Shown here piece after piece: positions 9,093 through 17,123 of a stretch of DNA of 63,670 nucleotides (position 1 is the stretch's first letter; every line of letters begins with the position of its first letter). The translations under genes and the position numbers were made by a program. The notes under the pieces are model-generated. The model made no database searches and was not told the DNA's origin. It saw nothing but the letters and a program-made list of their open reading frames with translations. The stretch is from contig UQXE01000008.1 of the NCBI GenBank assembly GCA_900544965.1, positions 1-63,670 of the forward strand, read 5' to 3'. This DNA comes from an uncultured Eubacteriales bacterium. Its GTDB lineage: Bacteria > Bacillota > Clostridia > Christensenellales > CAG-138.

Positions 9093-9131
9093 CATGACGC
9101 AGCCGCAGAAAACAACTGCGCCTGCGTCATG
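9093..9131 (+). promoter_or_regulatory. Strong intercistronic hairpin between dnaK and dnaJ
   Basis: CATGACGCAG pairs with CTGCGTCATG, and inside it CGCAG pairs with CTGCG around an AAAACAA loop. This is a nearly uninterrupted stem of about 15 pairs with one internal mismatch. No T-run follows, so it is not a simple terminator. A role in partial attenuation, RNase processing or 3-prime protection of dnaK mRNA is an inference. Confidence 0.7.
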
Positions 9132-9172
9132 ATTGATGCAGAGTTAATTTTGATTTAAGGAGCATTGGGGAA

Positions 9173-10312
9173 TTGGCTAAGAGAGATTATTATGAGGTGC
9201 TTGGCGTAAATAAGAATGCCACTGACGACGAGCTGAAAAGCGCGTTTCGAAAGGCCGCTAAAAAATGCCACCCTGACCTCAATCCGGATGATAAAGAGGC
9301 TGAAGCCCGCTTTAAGGAGCTTAATGAGGCATACGAGGTATTGTCGGATAAACAGAAACGCGCGCAGTACGATCAGTTCGGCCATGCCGCGTTTGACGCT
9401 GCTTCGGCGGCAGGCGGCAATTATGGGGCAGGCGGCTTTGGCGACTTTTCAGATATATTCAGCAGCTTCTTTGGCGGAGGCTTCGGGCGCGAAGGCTCCA
9501 CCCATCGCAGAAATGGTCCCATGCAGGGCAGCGATATAGGAGCTAATCTTACGCTTACTTTTGAGGAAGCCGCGTTTGGAACGCGAAAAGAGATAATCGT
9601 TAACCGCGAGGAAAACTGCCCCGCCTGTTCAGGTACAGGGGCTAAACCCGGCACGCATCCCGAAACCTGTCCAACATGCGGCGGACAGGGTCAGGTCAGG
9701 ATGCAGCAAAACACCATGTTCGGCTCGTTTGCAACCGTTAGGACATGCGACGCCTGTCATGGTTCGGGCAAGGTTATCAAGGAACCCTGCGCGGCATGCC
9801 GCGGGCGCGGCAGGGTCAACAAGGGAAGCCGCATAGTGGTCAACGTACCAGCAGGCGTCAATACCGGAAACACTATAACGCTTCGCGGAGAGGGCGAAGC
9901 CGGCGTTAACGGAGGTCCCAGAGGCGACCTGTATGTAAAGCTCAGCGTTAAGCCGCATAAGCTGTTTGTCAGGAAGGATCGCGATCTGTTCTTGAATATG
10001 ACAATACCGTTTACTACGGCCGCACTGGGAGGTGAAATCGAGGTTCCCACGCTTACGGGCTCGGTTAAGTATAATGTGCCTGAAGGCACACAGCCTGGAA
10101 CAAAGTTCCGTCTTAGGGATCAGGGCGTCGTCCGTGTAAACGGGAACTCTAAGGGGGACATGATCGTAACGGTAAACGTTGACATACCAAGACGGCTCAC
10201 ACATGAGCAAAGGGAACTGATTGAAAAGCTCAGGGCCTCCTTGGGCGACGCTCAACCCAATAAAAAGAAGGGTTTCTTTGAAAAGGTTAAGGATGCGCTT
10301 AAGGATGAGTAG
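9173..10312 (+). CDS. dnaJ: Molecular chaperone DnaJ (Hsp40)
   Basis: DnaJ stimulates DnaK ATP hydrolysis and delivers substrates. The J domain carries the essential HPD at residues 33-35. A Gly/Phe-rich linker follows (GAGGFGDFSDIFSSFFGGG). The zinc-binding region has all four CxxCxGxG repeats (CPACSGTG, CPTCGGQG, CDACHGSG, CAACRGRG), so this is a type I DnaJ of 379 residues. Translation should start at TTG, 9 bases after AAGGAG. No ATG fits. The gene ends the heat-shock operon and is followed by a strong terminator. Confidence 0.97.
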   Translation: MAKRDYYEVLGVNKNATDDELKSAFRKAAKKCHPDLNPDDKEAEARFKELNEAYEVLSDKQKRAQYDQFGHAAFDAASAAGGNYGAGGFGDFSDIFSSFFGGGFGREGSTHRRNGPMQGSDIGANLTLTFEEAAFGTRKEIIVNREENCPACSGTGAKPGTHPETCPTCGGQGQVRMQQNTMFGSFATVRTCDACHGSGKVIKEPCAACRGRGRVNKGSRIVVNVPAGVNTGNTITLRGEGEAGVNGGPRGDLYVKLSVKPHKLFVRKDRDLFLNMTIPFTTAALGGEIEVPTLTGSVKYNVPEGTQPGTKFRLRDQGVVRVNGNSKGDMIVTVNVDIPRRLTHEQRELIEKLRASLGDAQPNKKKGFFEKVKDALKDE

Positions 10313-10324
10313 TTGCGATTTGAC

Positions 10325-10349
10325 AAGCGGCGGATTCCCGCCGCTTTTT
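10325..10349 (+). terminator. Terminator of the heat-shock operon
   Basis: AAGCGGCGG (10325-10333) pairs with CCGCCGCTT (10338-10346) around a 4-base loop and is followed by TTT. It lies just before the convergent end of mtaB and may also serve the minus strand. Confidence 0.9.
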
Positions 10350-10353
10350 GTGT

Positions 10354-11637
10354 TTATTGCTCCCTGAGTTCGCCCTCTCCCCTGCCTGTCACCTTAACCT
10401 TTATTATAGTATTCAGAAGGTCCTCATTCACAGACTGTGTTTTTATTCTAACATATGTATCCGTATACCCGTATGCATAACCGCTTTCATAGCTTTCGAC
10501 AAGCACTTCCTGAAACGTATCAATAAGACTTTCAGAAAAAGCATATTCCATCCTGCCGCCAAGCTCAATAAGTTGGGCTGCCCGCCTGCTTTTTACGGCC
10601 CTTTGAATCTGGTCCGGCATGCGCGCGGCGGCGGTACCCTCCCTTTTTGAATATGGGAATACGTGAATGCGAGAGAAGCGCGCCTTTTCTGCGAAGCGCA
10701 GCGTTTCTTCAAATTCTTTTTCCGTCTCCCCCGGGAATCCTACTATTATGTCGGTAGTTATGGCGCACCCTGGGATTGCTTCCCTGAGACGGTCAACACA
10801 TTTCATGTAATCATTGGTTGTATATCTACGGTTCATACGCTTTAAAACGGTATCGCTCCCGCTTTGAAGCGATAGATGAAAATGTCTGCATACAATCCGC
10901 CTCTTTGCAAGGGAGTCAATGAACTGTTCATCTGAAAGCTGGGGTTCGAGCGAACCAAGCCTCACCCTGCGTATCGATGATAACCCATATGCCTGGTCAA
11001 TCGCGTCGATTAGGCCAACGCTTCCTTCCAAGTCGCGTCCATATGACATCAAGTGTATGCCTGTTAAAACCACCTCTTTAAAGCCCTCGCCATCCAGTTT
11101 GAGAAGCTCCTGCCTAACGCCTTCAAGCGTACGGCTTCTAATCCTTCCCCTGGCGTACGGGATTATGCAGTATGAGCAATACCTGTCGCAGCCTTCCTGT
11201 ATTTTAAGATGGGCGCGCGTCTTCCCCTCATGTATGGCCGAGGACTCTTCAAAAGCAGCGGCCGTTGGGCTTACAATAACGCGTTTACCATGGTTCCCCT
11301 CAAACAGCGTTTCCACAAGCTCAGCTATCCTGTTTCTGTCGCTGATACCTGCAACCAGATCAACGCCGTCTACTCTGGACGCTGCCTCAGGAGCGCTTTG
11401 CGCATAACATCCGGTGAGCACAAGCTTGGCCCCTGGCATGGTTTCACGCGCGTGTGAAACGGCTTGGCGCGACTTTTTGTCAGCGATATGCGTAACGGTA
11501 CAGGTATTGATTATACATACGTCGGCGGGTTGTCCATAGTCCACTATTTCATGGCCCGCGCTCTTAAGCAGCTCCAGCATAACCTGCGTGTCGTATTGAT
11601 TTACCTTGCATCCAAGTGTATGGAACGCTATCTTCAT
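10354..11637 (-). CDS. mtaB: tRNA t6A37 methylthiotransferase MtaB
   Basis: This radical SAM enzyme adds a methylthio group to t6A at position 37 of ANN-decoding tRNAs, giving ms2t6A. The N-terminal methylthiotransferase domain carries three cluster cysteines, Cys10 (TLGCKVNQYDTQ), Cys46 (INTCTVTH) and Cys77 (LTGCYAQ). The radical SAM cluster is Cys150/154/157 in EGCDRYCSYCIIPYARGRIR. A TRAM-like domain closes the 427-residue protein. The N-terminal LGCKVNQYD is typical of MtaB rather than MiaB or RimO. It is the last gene of an apparent prmA-rsmE-mtaB transcript, convergent with dnaJ. Confidence 0.94.
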   Translation of the reverse strand: MKIAFHTLGCKVNQYDTQVMLELLKSAGHEIVDYGQPADVCIINTCTVTHIADKKSRQAVSHARETMPGAKLVLTGCYAQSAPEAASRVDGVDLVAGISDRNRIAELVETLFEGNHGKRVIVSPTAAAFEESSAIHEGKTRAHLKIQEGCDRYCSYCIIPYARGRIRSRTLEGVRQELLKLDGEGFKEVVLTGIHLMSYGRDLEGSVGLIDAIDQAYGLSSIRRVRLGSLEPQLSDEQFIDSLAKRRIVCRHFHLSLQSGSDTVLKRMNRRYTTNDYMKCVDRLREAIPGCAITTDIIVGFPGETEKEFEETLRFAEKARFSRIHVFPYSKREGTAAARMPDQIQRAVKSRRAAQLIELGGRMEYAFSESLIDTFQEVLVESYESGYAYGYTDTYVRIKTQSVNEDLLNTIIKVKVTGRGEGELREQ

Positions 11638-11649
11638 GTATCTCTTCCC

Positions 11650-12381
11650 CTAACTGCTAAAATGATACGCTATCATTGACAATGCGGCCATGCCCGCGGT
11701 TTCAGTTCTTAATATCCTATTGCCGAGCGTAACTGTAACAGCGCCCATCCCCTTTAGCAGTTGAATCTCATCCCACTCGAATCCGCCCTCAGGGCCGATA
11801 AAGACAGCAATGCTCCCCGCATCTTGATTCTTAGAAAGGACGCCCTTTAGAGTAACTTCCCTTTCCTCCTCATATGCGACGACCGAAAGGTCAAATTTGG
11901 ATATATCGCATCCGGTAAGGCTCACACACTCGCTTACCCTTGGAACGACGCCGCGTTTTGACTGCTTCGCCGCTTCATACGCTATCCTGTTATAGCGTGC
12001 TATGCGCTTGCTCTCGGAACTTTCATCCTTAGTGCGGGCTATGCATCTTTTTGACAGGGCTGGAACTATCTCGTATACGCCCAATTCTACGCACTTTTGT
12101 ATAATAAGCTCCATTTTGTCCTGTTTTGGCAGGCATTGAAACAGCGTAACACGGTAAGTTGGCTCGGCGGCGCTTTCCTCCGAATGGGTTATCCTTAAAA
12201 GCGCTGATTCGGACGTTACACCCTCGATGATTGCTTTATATTCCATCCCCAGGCCGTCGCACAGCTCGACAGGGTCGCCCCTTTTAAGCCGCAAGACCTT
12301 AACCATGTGATGAAGGTCTTCACCAACTATATACAATGTCCCATTCGCTATCAGGTTTTTGTTAACAAAAAAGCGGTTCAT
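11650..12381 (-). CDS. rsmE: 16S rRNA (uracil-1498-N3)-methyltransferase RsmE
   Basis: A SPOUT-class methyltransferase that modifies U1498 in helix 44 of 16S rRNA. The N-terminal PUA-like domain (residues ~1-70) is followed by the knotted catalytic domain, with the AdoMet motifs IGPEGG at 195-200 and LGNRILRTETA at 219-229. Length (243) is normal. Its start overlaps the last 4 bases of prmA, indicating translational coupling. A 12-base gap separates it from mtaB. The prmA-rsmE-mtaB order is common downstream of dnaJ in Firmicutes, although here it runs on the opposite strand. Confidence 0.94.
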   Translation of the reverse strand: MNRFFVNKNLIANGTLYIVGEDLHHMVKVLRLKRGDPVELCDGLGMEYKAIIEGVTSESALLRITHSEESAAEPTYRVTLFQCLPKQDKMELIIQKCVELGVYEIVPALSKRCIARTKDESSESKRIARYNRIAYEAAKQSKRGVVPRVSECVSLTGCDISKFDLSVVAYEEEREVTLKGVLSKNQDAGSIAVFIGPEGGFEWDEIQLLKGMGAVTVTLGNRILRTETAGMAALSMIAYHFSS

Positions 12382-13343
12382 CCATGCGCCTTTCTCGACG
12401 CAATCGCCGTCCAGTCGCCCTCGGTCAATAGGTCAACTATTTCAAAACCGTTCTCGATGATCGTACGCTTTACATCTTCAAGCCTGTCGATGATAATTCC
12501 AGACGATATATATACGCCCGTATCCTTAAGCATGCTGGGGATCATCGGCGTAAGCGGGATTACTACCGACGCCACAATATTTGCGGCAATTAGATCATAG
12601 GCTCCCGCAATCGCGGCTCTTGTCCCTTCATCCCCTATTACGTTGCCTATTACCACTCGATATGTATCGCCGACGCCATTTATCTCCGCATTCTCAGCCG
12701 CGATTGTATTAGCTATAGGATCAACGTCCACCGCTACGGCCGACCCAGCCCCAAGCAGCAAAGCCGCGACGGACAGTATGCCGCTGCCACAGCCGACGTC
12801 CAGCATCGAAATACCATGTTTCACATACTTTTCAATCAGTTTCAGGCACAACCTCGTGGTCTGGTGGGAGCCCGTGCCAAAGGCCATACCCGGATCAATC
12901 CTTAAAACCACGCGATCCGTCTTTTGAGCTTCTTCCCATGAAGGGCATATCAACAAACGCTCGCCGATCTCTATTGGCTTATAGTAGGCCTTCCAGTTGT
13001 TCGCCCAATCCTCCTCGCGAACATCGCGCACCATAACCTCAAGCCGCCCAAGGTCGATCCCAAAGTCAAAGGCCTTCATGCCTCCAATCTCCGATATGAT
13101 TGCTTCTATAACTCCCCTGTTCTCCGGCTCATCCGCAATATACGCGCGAACATATGGTTCATCCTCTGGCGCAATCTCATTGATATCGGCATAGTCCCAA
13201 AAAGCGGAAGCGTCACTCAAATACTGCTCCACTCTATTCCTGCCCTCAAAAAGCTCCAGCTGGCCTATACCCATGGAATCCAGCTTTGCGGCCACAGCGT
13301 CAAGCCCTTCGCCTGAGGTATATACCGTAAATTCCTTCCACAT
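12378..13343 (-). CDS. prmA: Ribosomal protein L11 methyltransferase PrmA
   Basis: PrmA trimethylates ribosomal protein L11. The N-terminal substrate-recognition domain (MWKEFTVYTSGEGLDAVAAK...) leads to a Rossmann methyltransferase with motif I LDVGCGSGILSVAALLLG and the NIVASVVIPL motif that replaces the usual NPPY in this family. I place the start at the ATG preceded by GGGAGGTCTTAACGCG. A longer frame to 13394 exists, but the extra residues are not family-like. The product is 321 residues. It overlaps rsmE by four bases. Confidence 0.94.
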   Translation of the reverse strand: MWKEFTVYTSGEGLDAVAAKLDSMGIGQLELFEGRNRVEQYLSDASAFWDYADINEIAPEDEPYVRAYIADEPENRGVIEAIISEIGGMKAFDFGIDLGRLEVMVRDVREEDWANNWKAYYKPIEIGERLLICPSWEEAQKTDRVVLRIDPGMAFGTGSHQTTRLCLKLIEKYVKHGISMLDVGCGSGILSVAALLLGAGSAVAVDVDPIANTIAAENAEINGVGDTYRVVIGNVIGDEGTRAAIAGAYDLIAANIVASVVIPLTPMIPSMLKDTGVYISSGIIIDRLEDVKRTIIENGFEIVDLLTEGDWTAIASRKAHG

Positions 13344-13390
13344 CGCGTTAAGACCTCCCATTTTTATACTGCTGTTATTGACGAAAATAC

Positions 13391-15256
13391 TCACTTTTTG
13401 CGCCCGCGCGACCTTGATTTTCCGGCTGGGGAGCCGTCCGGCCCGTTCCCCCTCTTGGGCGGCACCAGCGCATCCCTGCCGTTTCCTATCAGGTCCTCCC
13501 TGCCGGCCTTCTTTAGGGCCTCTCTCGCCATATTCTGGTAGCGGGGCATGAAAAACTGTATCAATGCACGCTGCATTGCCTTTCCCCTTGGCGACCTTTC
13601 GACAAACACCGGTTTCATATTTCTTGGATCAAGGCCAGTGTAATACATCGTTGTTGATATGGTCCCCGGCGTTGGATAAAAATCCTGAACCTGCTCTATC
13701 CGCTGTCCTGTCCTTTTAAGATATTGGGCTAAGCAAATAGCCGAGTTAAGGTCGCTTCCAGGGTGTGAAGACATAAAATAAGGTACGATATATTGCTTTA
13801 AGCCCATATTTTTGTTTAACCTGTTGTATTTTTGTATAAACCGTTCATATAGATCGGCATACGGCTTTCCCATCAAATCAAGAACGCGGTCGTCTATATG
13901 CTCCGGCGCCACCTTAAGCTGTCCGCTGACATGATGCTTTATCACCTCGCGCAGAAATGCGTCGCTCTTATCATACATCATATAGTCATACCGAAGTCCC
14001 GAACGAATGAACACCTTCTTTATTCCAGGTAGCTGGCGCAGCTTTTTGAGCAGATTTATGTAATCATCGTGGGAAACCTCAAGGTTTTTGCATGGATTTG
14101 TTCCCAGGCATTGACGATCGGCGCATACGCCTGATTTTAACTGCTTTTTACAGGACGGTATGCGAAAATTTGCCGTAGGCCCTCCCACATCGTGTATATA
14201 CCCCTTGAACCCCTCTGCCTTTGTCATCCGCTCGGCCTCTGCAATAATCGATTCGTGGCTGCGCGCCTGTATCGTGCGTCCCTGATGCATTGTAAGCGCA
14301 CAGAACGAACAGGCTCCAAAACATCCCCTGCATGATGTGATCGAAAACCTTACCTCGTCCAGCGCTGGAATATGCTCTTTGTAAAAAGGATGCGGCTCCC
14401 TTGTATAGGGAAGCTCGTATACGGCGTCCAGTTCGGACGCGCTAAGCGGCCTTGCGGGCGGGTTTGCCACAAGGTATGCCTTGCCCTGGCCCTGTACCAG
14501 TCTCCGTCCACGTATCGGGTCCTGCTCCCTGTACTGGGCAATGAAGGCCTCAGCATAGGCCTGTTTGTCCGTACTGACCGCGTTGAAATCCGGTATTGTT
14601 ATGTAATCGTAAACGTTTTCAAGCGATGAGGCCATATAGCACGTCCCATTGACATACGTGATTTGATCCGCTAAAAGACCGGAGTCCAGCGCGTGTGCAA
14701 TCTCAACGATGGGCCGCTCTCCCATGCTGTATACAAGCAGGTCAGCACCCGAATCGAGCAGCACGCTGTGGCGGACCGAGTCGTCCCAATAATCATAATG
14801 GGCAAATCGCCTGAGACTGGCTTCTATTCCCCCAATGATAATTGGAACGCGCTTATATGCCTCCCTGATGCGGTTACAGTATACAATCGTCGCCCTGTCC
14901 GGCCTAAGCCCTGCTCTGCCGCCTGGCGAATAGGCGTCGCTCCCCCGCCTTTTCAGCGCTGCGGTATAGTGATTTACCATCGAATCAAGATTGCCGGCAG
15001 TTACCAAAAAACCAAGCCTGGGCCTTCCCAGCTTCATAAAGCCATCCTTGCTCTTCCAGTCGGGCTGAGCTATAATCCCGACCGAGTAACCGCTGTTTTG
15101 CAAAACGCGGCCTATTATGGCCGTCCCAAAGGATGGATGGTCAATATAGGCGTCGCCGCTCACAAGAACGAAATCGGGCTGTTCAACACCGTTCATATTA
15201 AGCTCTTGTTTTGTCATCGGCATCGGGCTATTCTTATATTCATTACTTTTCAACAT
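13391..15256 (-). CDS. YgiQ-family radical SAM protein
   Basis: A member of the UPF0313/YgiQ family, large radical SAM proteins whose substrate is unknown. The N-terminal half has the family hallmark (QPDFVLVSGDAYIDHPSFG, IIGGIEASLRRFAHYDYWDD). The central SAM cluster is CRGCFGACSFCALTMHQGR (CxxxCxxC), and a further cysteine-rich patch follows (CKKQLKSGVCADRQCLGTNP). The C-terminus is basic and low-complexity (GKSRSRGRKK). At 621 residues it has the normal length. No clear Shine-Dalgarno lies ahead of the first ATG, so an internal start (MTKQELN...) is possible. Only 47 bases separate it from prmA, so it may lead that transcript. Confidence 0.9.
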   Translation of the reverse strand: MLKSNEYKNSPMPMTKQELNMNGVEQPDFVLVSGDAYIDHPSFGTAIIGRVLQNSGYSVGIIAQPDWKSKDGFMKLGRPRLGFLVTAGNLDSMVNHYTAALKRRGSDAYSPGGRAGLRPDRATIVYCNRIREAYKRVPIIIGGIEASLRRFAHYDYWDDSVRHSVLLDSGADLLVYSMGERPIVEIAHALDSGLLADQITYVNGTCYMASSLENVYDYITIPDFNAVSTDKQAYAEAFIAQYREQDPIRGRRLVQGQGKAYLVANPPARPLSASELDAVYELPYTREPHPFYKEHIPALDEVRFSITSCRGCFGACSFCALTMHQGRTIQARSHESIIAEAERMTKAEGFKGYIHDVGGPTANFRIPSCKKQLKSGVCADRQCLGTNPCKNLEVSHDDYINLLKKLRQLPGIKKVFIRSGLRYDYMMYDKSDAFLREVIKHHVSGQLKVAPEHIDDRVLDLMGKPYADLYERFIQKYNRLNKNMGLKQYIVPYFMSSHPGSDLNSAICLAQYLKRTGQRIEQVQDFYPTPGTISTTMYYTGLDPRNMKPVFVERSPRGKAMQRALIQFFMPRYQNMAREALKKAGREDLIGNGRDALVPPKRGNGPDGSPAGKSRSRGRKK

Positions 15257-15401
15257 GGATATACTTTAAACCAATTCGTAGCTATTTTCAATACAAATAT
15301 CCCCCTGGCCATACCACTCAATGCTTGCAGTAATCCCTGCGTTATGGCATAATTATAGTACTTTGGCGGCGTACTTAAACAAACAATGGAAAGATATTGA
15401 T

Positions 15402-16430
15402 ATGAAATACAATGATTTTTTTAAGCTGATAAATACGGGGACTCTGACAGGCGCGTATCTCCTGCATGGCAGCGAAGAATACGTAAAGGATTCCGCGCTT
15501 AAGCAGATCATCGACCGATTTGAGCCCTCAACGCGCAGCATGAACGTTGCCGATATCCATGAGTTTGACGTCGAAGCATTGATAGACCTATGCGAGACAA
15601 TGCCCTTCTTTTCTGACAGCAGGCTTGTAGTATGCAGACGTCTGCCCGATGGGGATGGGGCGGCGCGGATTATTGAATATATAGGGGAGATGCCATCTAC
15701 CACTTTGCTTATATTCTTCATCAGGGGAAAATGCGACACCGGAGGCGCCAAACCTCGTGCAAAATCGTCTTCGTCAAAGAAATCCGCTTCTTCAGGCCAG
15801 TTTGTTCTTGATTTGGAAGCAATGGGCAGATGCGTTGAGTTCACCGGCTTGTCAAACCAGGATTTGCTTAAATGGGTAAAAAAAACCGCCGCTGAGCTTA
15901 ATTCATCTATAGAACCCAATGTATCTCAGCGCCTTATAAACCTTGCCGGCACCGATCTGTCCGTTATTAATAACGAGCTTATGAAGGCGGCGGACTATGT
16001 TGGACGTGGAAACCCTATAACCGCTGAAGCCATTGAATCATGCGTAAGCCCCAACATAGAGTACAGGGTATTCGATATGGCCGACTACTTTAGTTCGGGC
16101 CATCCAGCAGATGGATTTAAGGCGCTTGACAGGATAATAAAGGATGGAGAGGATCCCCTCGGGATTGCCAGGTATCTTGAAAGCCGGTACAAAGTCATGC
16201 TGCAGGCCAAACTGATGATTGAAGGCGGCATAAACCGCAGCGACGCCATAAGGCGTATTGGGGGAAGCGCTTATGCTACTGGAAAGGCCTTTGACGCTGC
16301 TAAAAGGTATCCTCTGCCGGCAATTTTTAAAGCGGCTAAAGCCTTTTCCGACATCTTTTATATGAACGTTACAGGAACCGCTGGAGCGCGGGAAGCGCTT
16401 GAAGCCGCCCTGGCCGCAGCCGCCATATGA
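15402..16430 (+). CDS. holA: DNA polymerase III delta subunit HolA
   Basis: HolA opens the beta sliding clamp within the clamp-loader complex. The N-terminal region has the family look (TGTLTGAYLLHGSEEYVKDS, IDLCETMPFFSDSRLVVCRR), the degenerate AAA+ core ends with the VSQRLINLAGTDLSVINNEL region, and the C-terminal collar helices follow. I use the ATG at 15402 because GGAAAG lies 8 bases before it. An upstream extension to 15321 is not family-like. The 342-residue length is normal. A serine-rich loop (SSSKKSASSGQ) interrupts the ATPase-like domain. The gene is divergent from the YgiQ-type gene. Confidence 0.93.
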   Translation: MKYNDFFKLINTGTLTGAYLLHGSEEYVKDSALKQIIDRFEPSTRSMNVADIHEFDVEALIDLCETMPFFSDSRLVVCRRLPDGDGAARIIEYIGEMPSTTLLIFFIRGKCDTGGAKPRAKSSSSKKSASSGQFVLDLEAMGRCVEFTGLSNQDLLKWVKKTAAELNSSIEPNVSQRLINLAGTDLSVINNELMKAADYVGRGNPITAEAIESCVSPNIEYRVFDMADYFSSGHPADGFKALDRIIKDGEDPLGIARYLESRYKVMLQAKLMIEGGINRSDAIRRIGGSAYATGKAFDAAKRYPLPAIFKAAKAFSDIFYMNVTGTAGAREALEAALAAAAI

Positions 16431-16446
16431 CAAAAGGTCAGCCTCT

Positions 16447-16553
16447 GTATTAAGGCATGCCGGACTACTCATGAAGAATGCCCGAATTTTGGGCGGCATG
16501 CGCATAAGGCATTGAGAGTATTAAGGCATACCGGACTATGCATGAAGAATGCC
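16447..16553 (+). repeat. Two 36-bp direct repeats downstream of holA
   Basis: Bases 16447-16482 and 16518-16553 agree at 33 of 36 positions, both reading GTATTAAGGCAT, then CCGGACTA, then CATGAAGAATGCC, with a 71-base period. Each copy is followed by a short GC-rich hairpin (CCCGAATTTTGGG and CCGCCTAAAAGCGG). No protein-coding frame uses them. The function is unknown. Confidence 0.75.
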
Positions 16554-16561
16554 GCCTAAAA

Positions 16562-16736
16562 GCGGATCGCGTGTATCTTCCGTTGGTTCCGTTCTGCTGG
16601 ACGATCCGCCTTGACTGTTTAAAGCCTGCGAACTCAAGCATGGCCGCATCCGCACCGTTTAGTATCGCCTGAAGCAGGTTAAACGGAGCATACGCTGGTA
16701 AAATGATAAGAACATTATTTAATGTAAGGAGGATAT
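16562..16736 (+). other. Long stem-loop and remaining spacer before the HIT gene
   Basis: GCGGATCG (16562-16569) pairs with CGATCCGC (16602-16609) around a 32-base loop. The bases after it (minus strand reading APFNLLQAILNGADAAMLEF) look weakly coding but have no start, so a gene remnant is possible. The last ~20 bases carry the AAGGAGG ribosome binding site of the HIT gene. Confidence 0.4.
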
Positions 16737-17072
16737 ATGGAAAGCTGCATCTTTTGTAAAATAGTTAACGGCGATATCGCTTCAAAAAAGGTGTATGAGG
16801 ACGACAAGGCATTCGCGTTTTATGATATTGATCCTCAGGCCCCTGTTCATGTGCTCATCGTACCCAAGCGGCATATTGAGAGCATGAACGAATGCGATAG
16901 CAGCGTTATGGCGCATATGCTTGATGTTGCGAAAAGCCTTGCAAACTCGCTGAACCTGGCGGACGACGGCTACAGAATCGTTGTTAACACCGGTTTAAAC
17001 GGCGGTCAAACGGTAAGCCATCTTCATTTTCACCTTCTGGGGGGAAGGCGTCTTGGCTGGCCTCCAGGATAA
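16737..17072 (+). CDS. HIT family protein (HinT-like purine nucleoside phosphoramidase)
   Basis: A 111-residue histidine-triad protein. HinT-type enzymes hydrolyse AMP-lysine and related phosphoramidates. The hallmarks are the N-terminal CIFCKIVNGDIASKKVYED with a zinc-binding-type Cys pair, PVHVLIVPKRHIESM, and the active-site triad SHLHFHLLGGR near residues 95-103. The C-terminal WPPG is typical of HinT. The ATG follows AAGGAGGATAT. It is 51 bases ahead of the P5C dehydrogenase and may be transcribed with it, though the functions are unrelated. Confidence 0.95.
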   Translation: MESCIFCKIVNGDIASKKVYEDDKAFAFYDIDPQAPVHVLIVPKRHIESMNECDSSVMAHMLDVAKSLANSLNLADDGYRIVVNTGLNGGQTVSHLHFHLLGGRRLGWPPG

Positions 17073-17123
17073 TGCCGGTACGATTTGGACTGCTAACGTA
17101 ATATTAAGAAAGGAATCCTATAA

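Noticed and set aside
8415..9095. Long minus-strand frame antisense to dnaK (226 codons)
   Set aside because: It is a shadow of dnaK codon usage. It has no start signal and no recognisable domain.
9629..10255. Minus-strand frame antisense to dnaJ (208 codons)
   Set aside because: Shadow of the coding strand. Cys-rich content comes from the antisense of the zinc-finger repeats.
16447..16553. CRISPR array from the two 36-bp direct repeats
   Set aside because: Only two units, no cas genes in the window, and the spacer is not repeated further. A CRISPR array is not supported.
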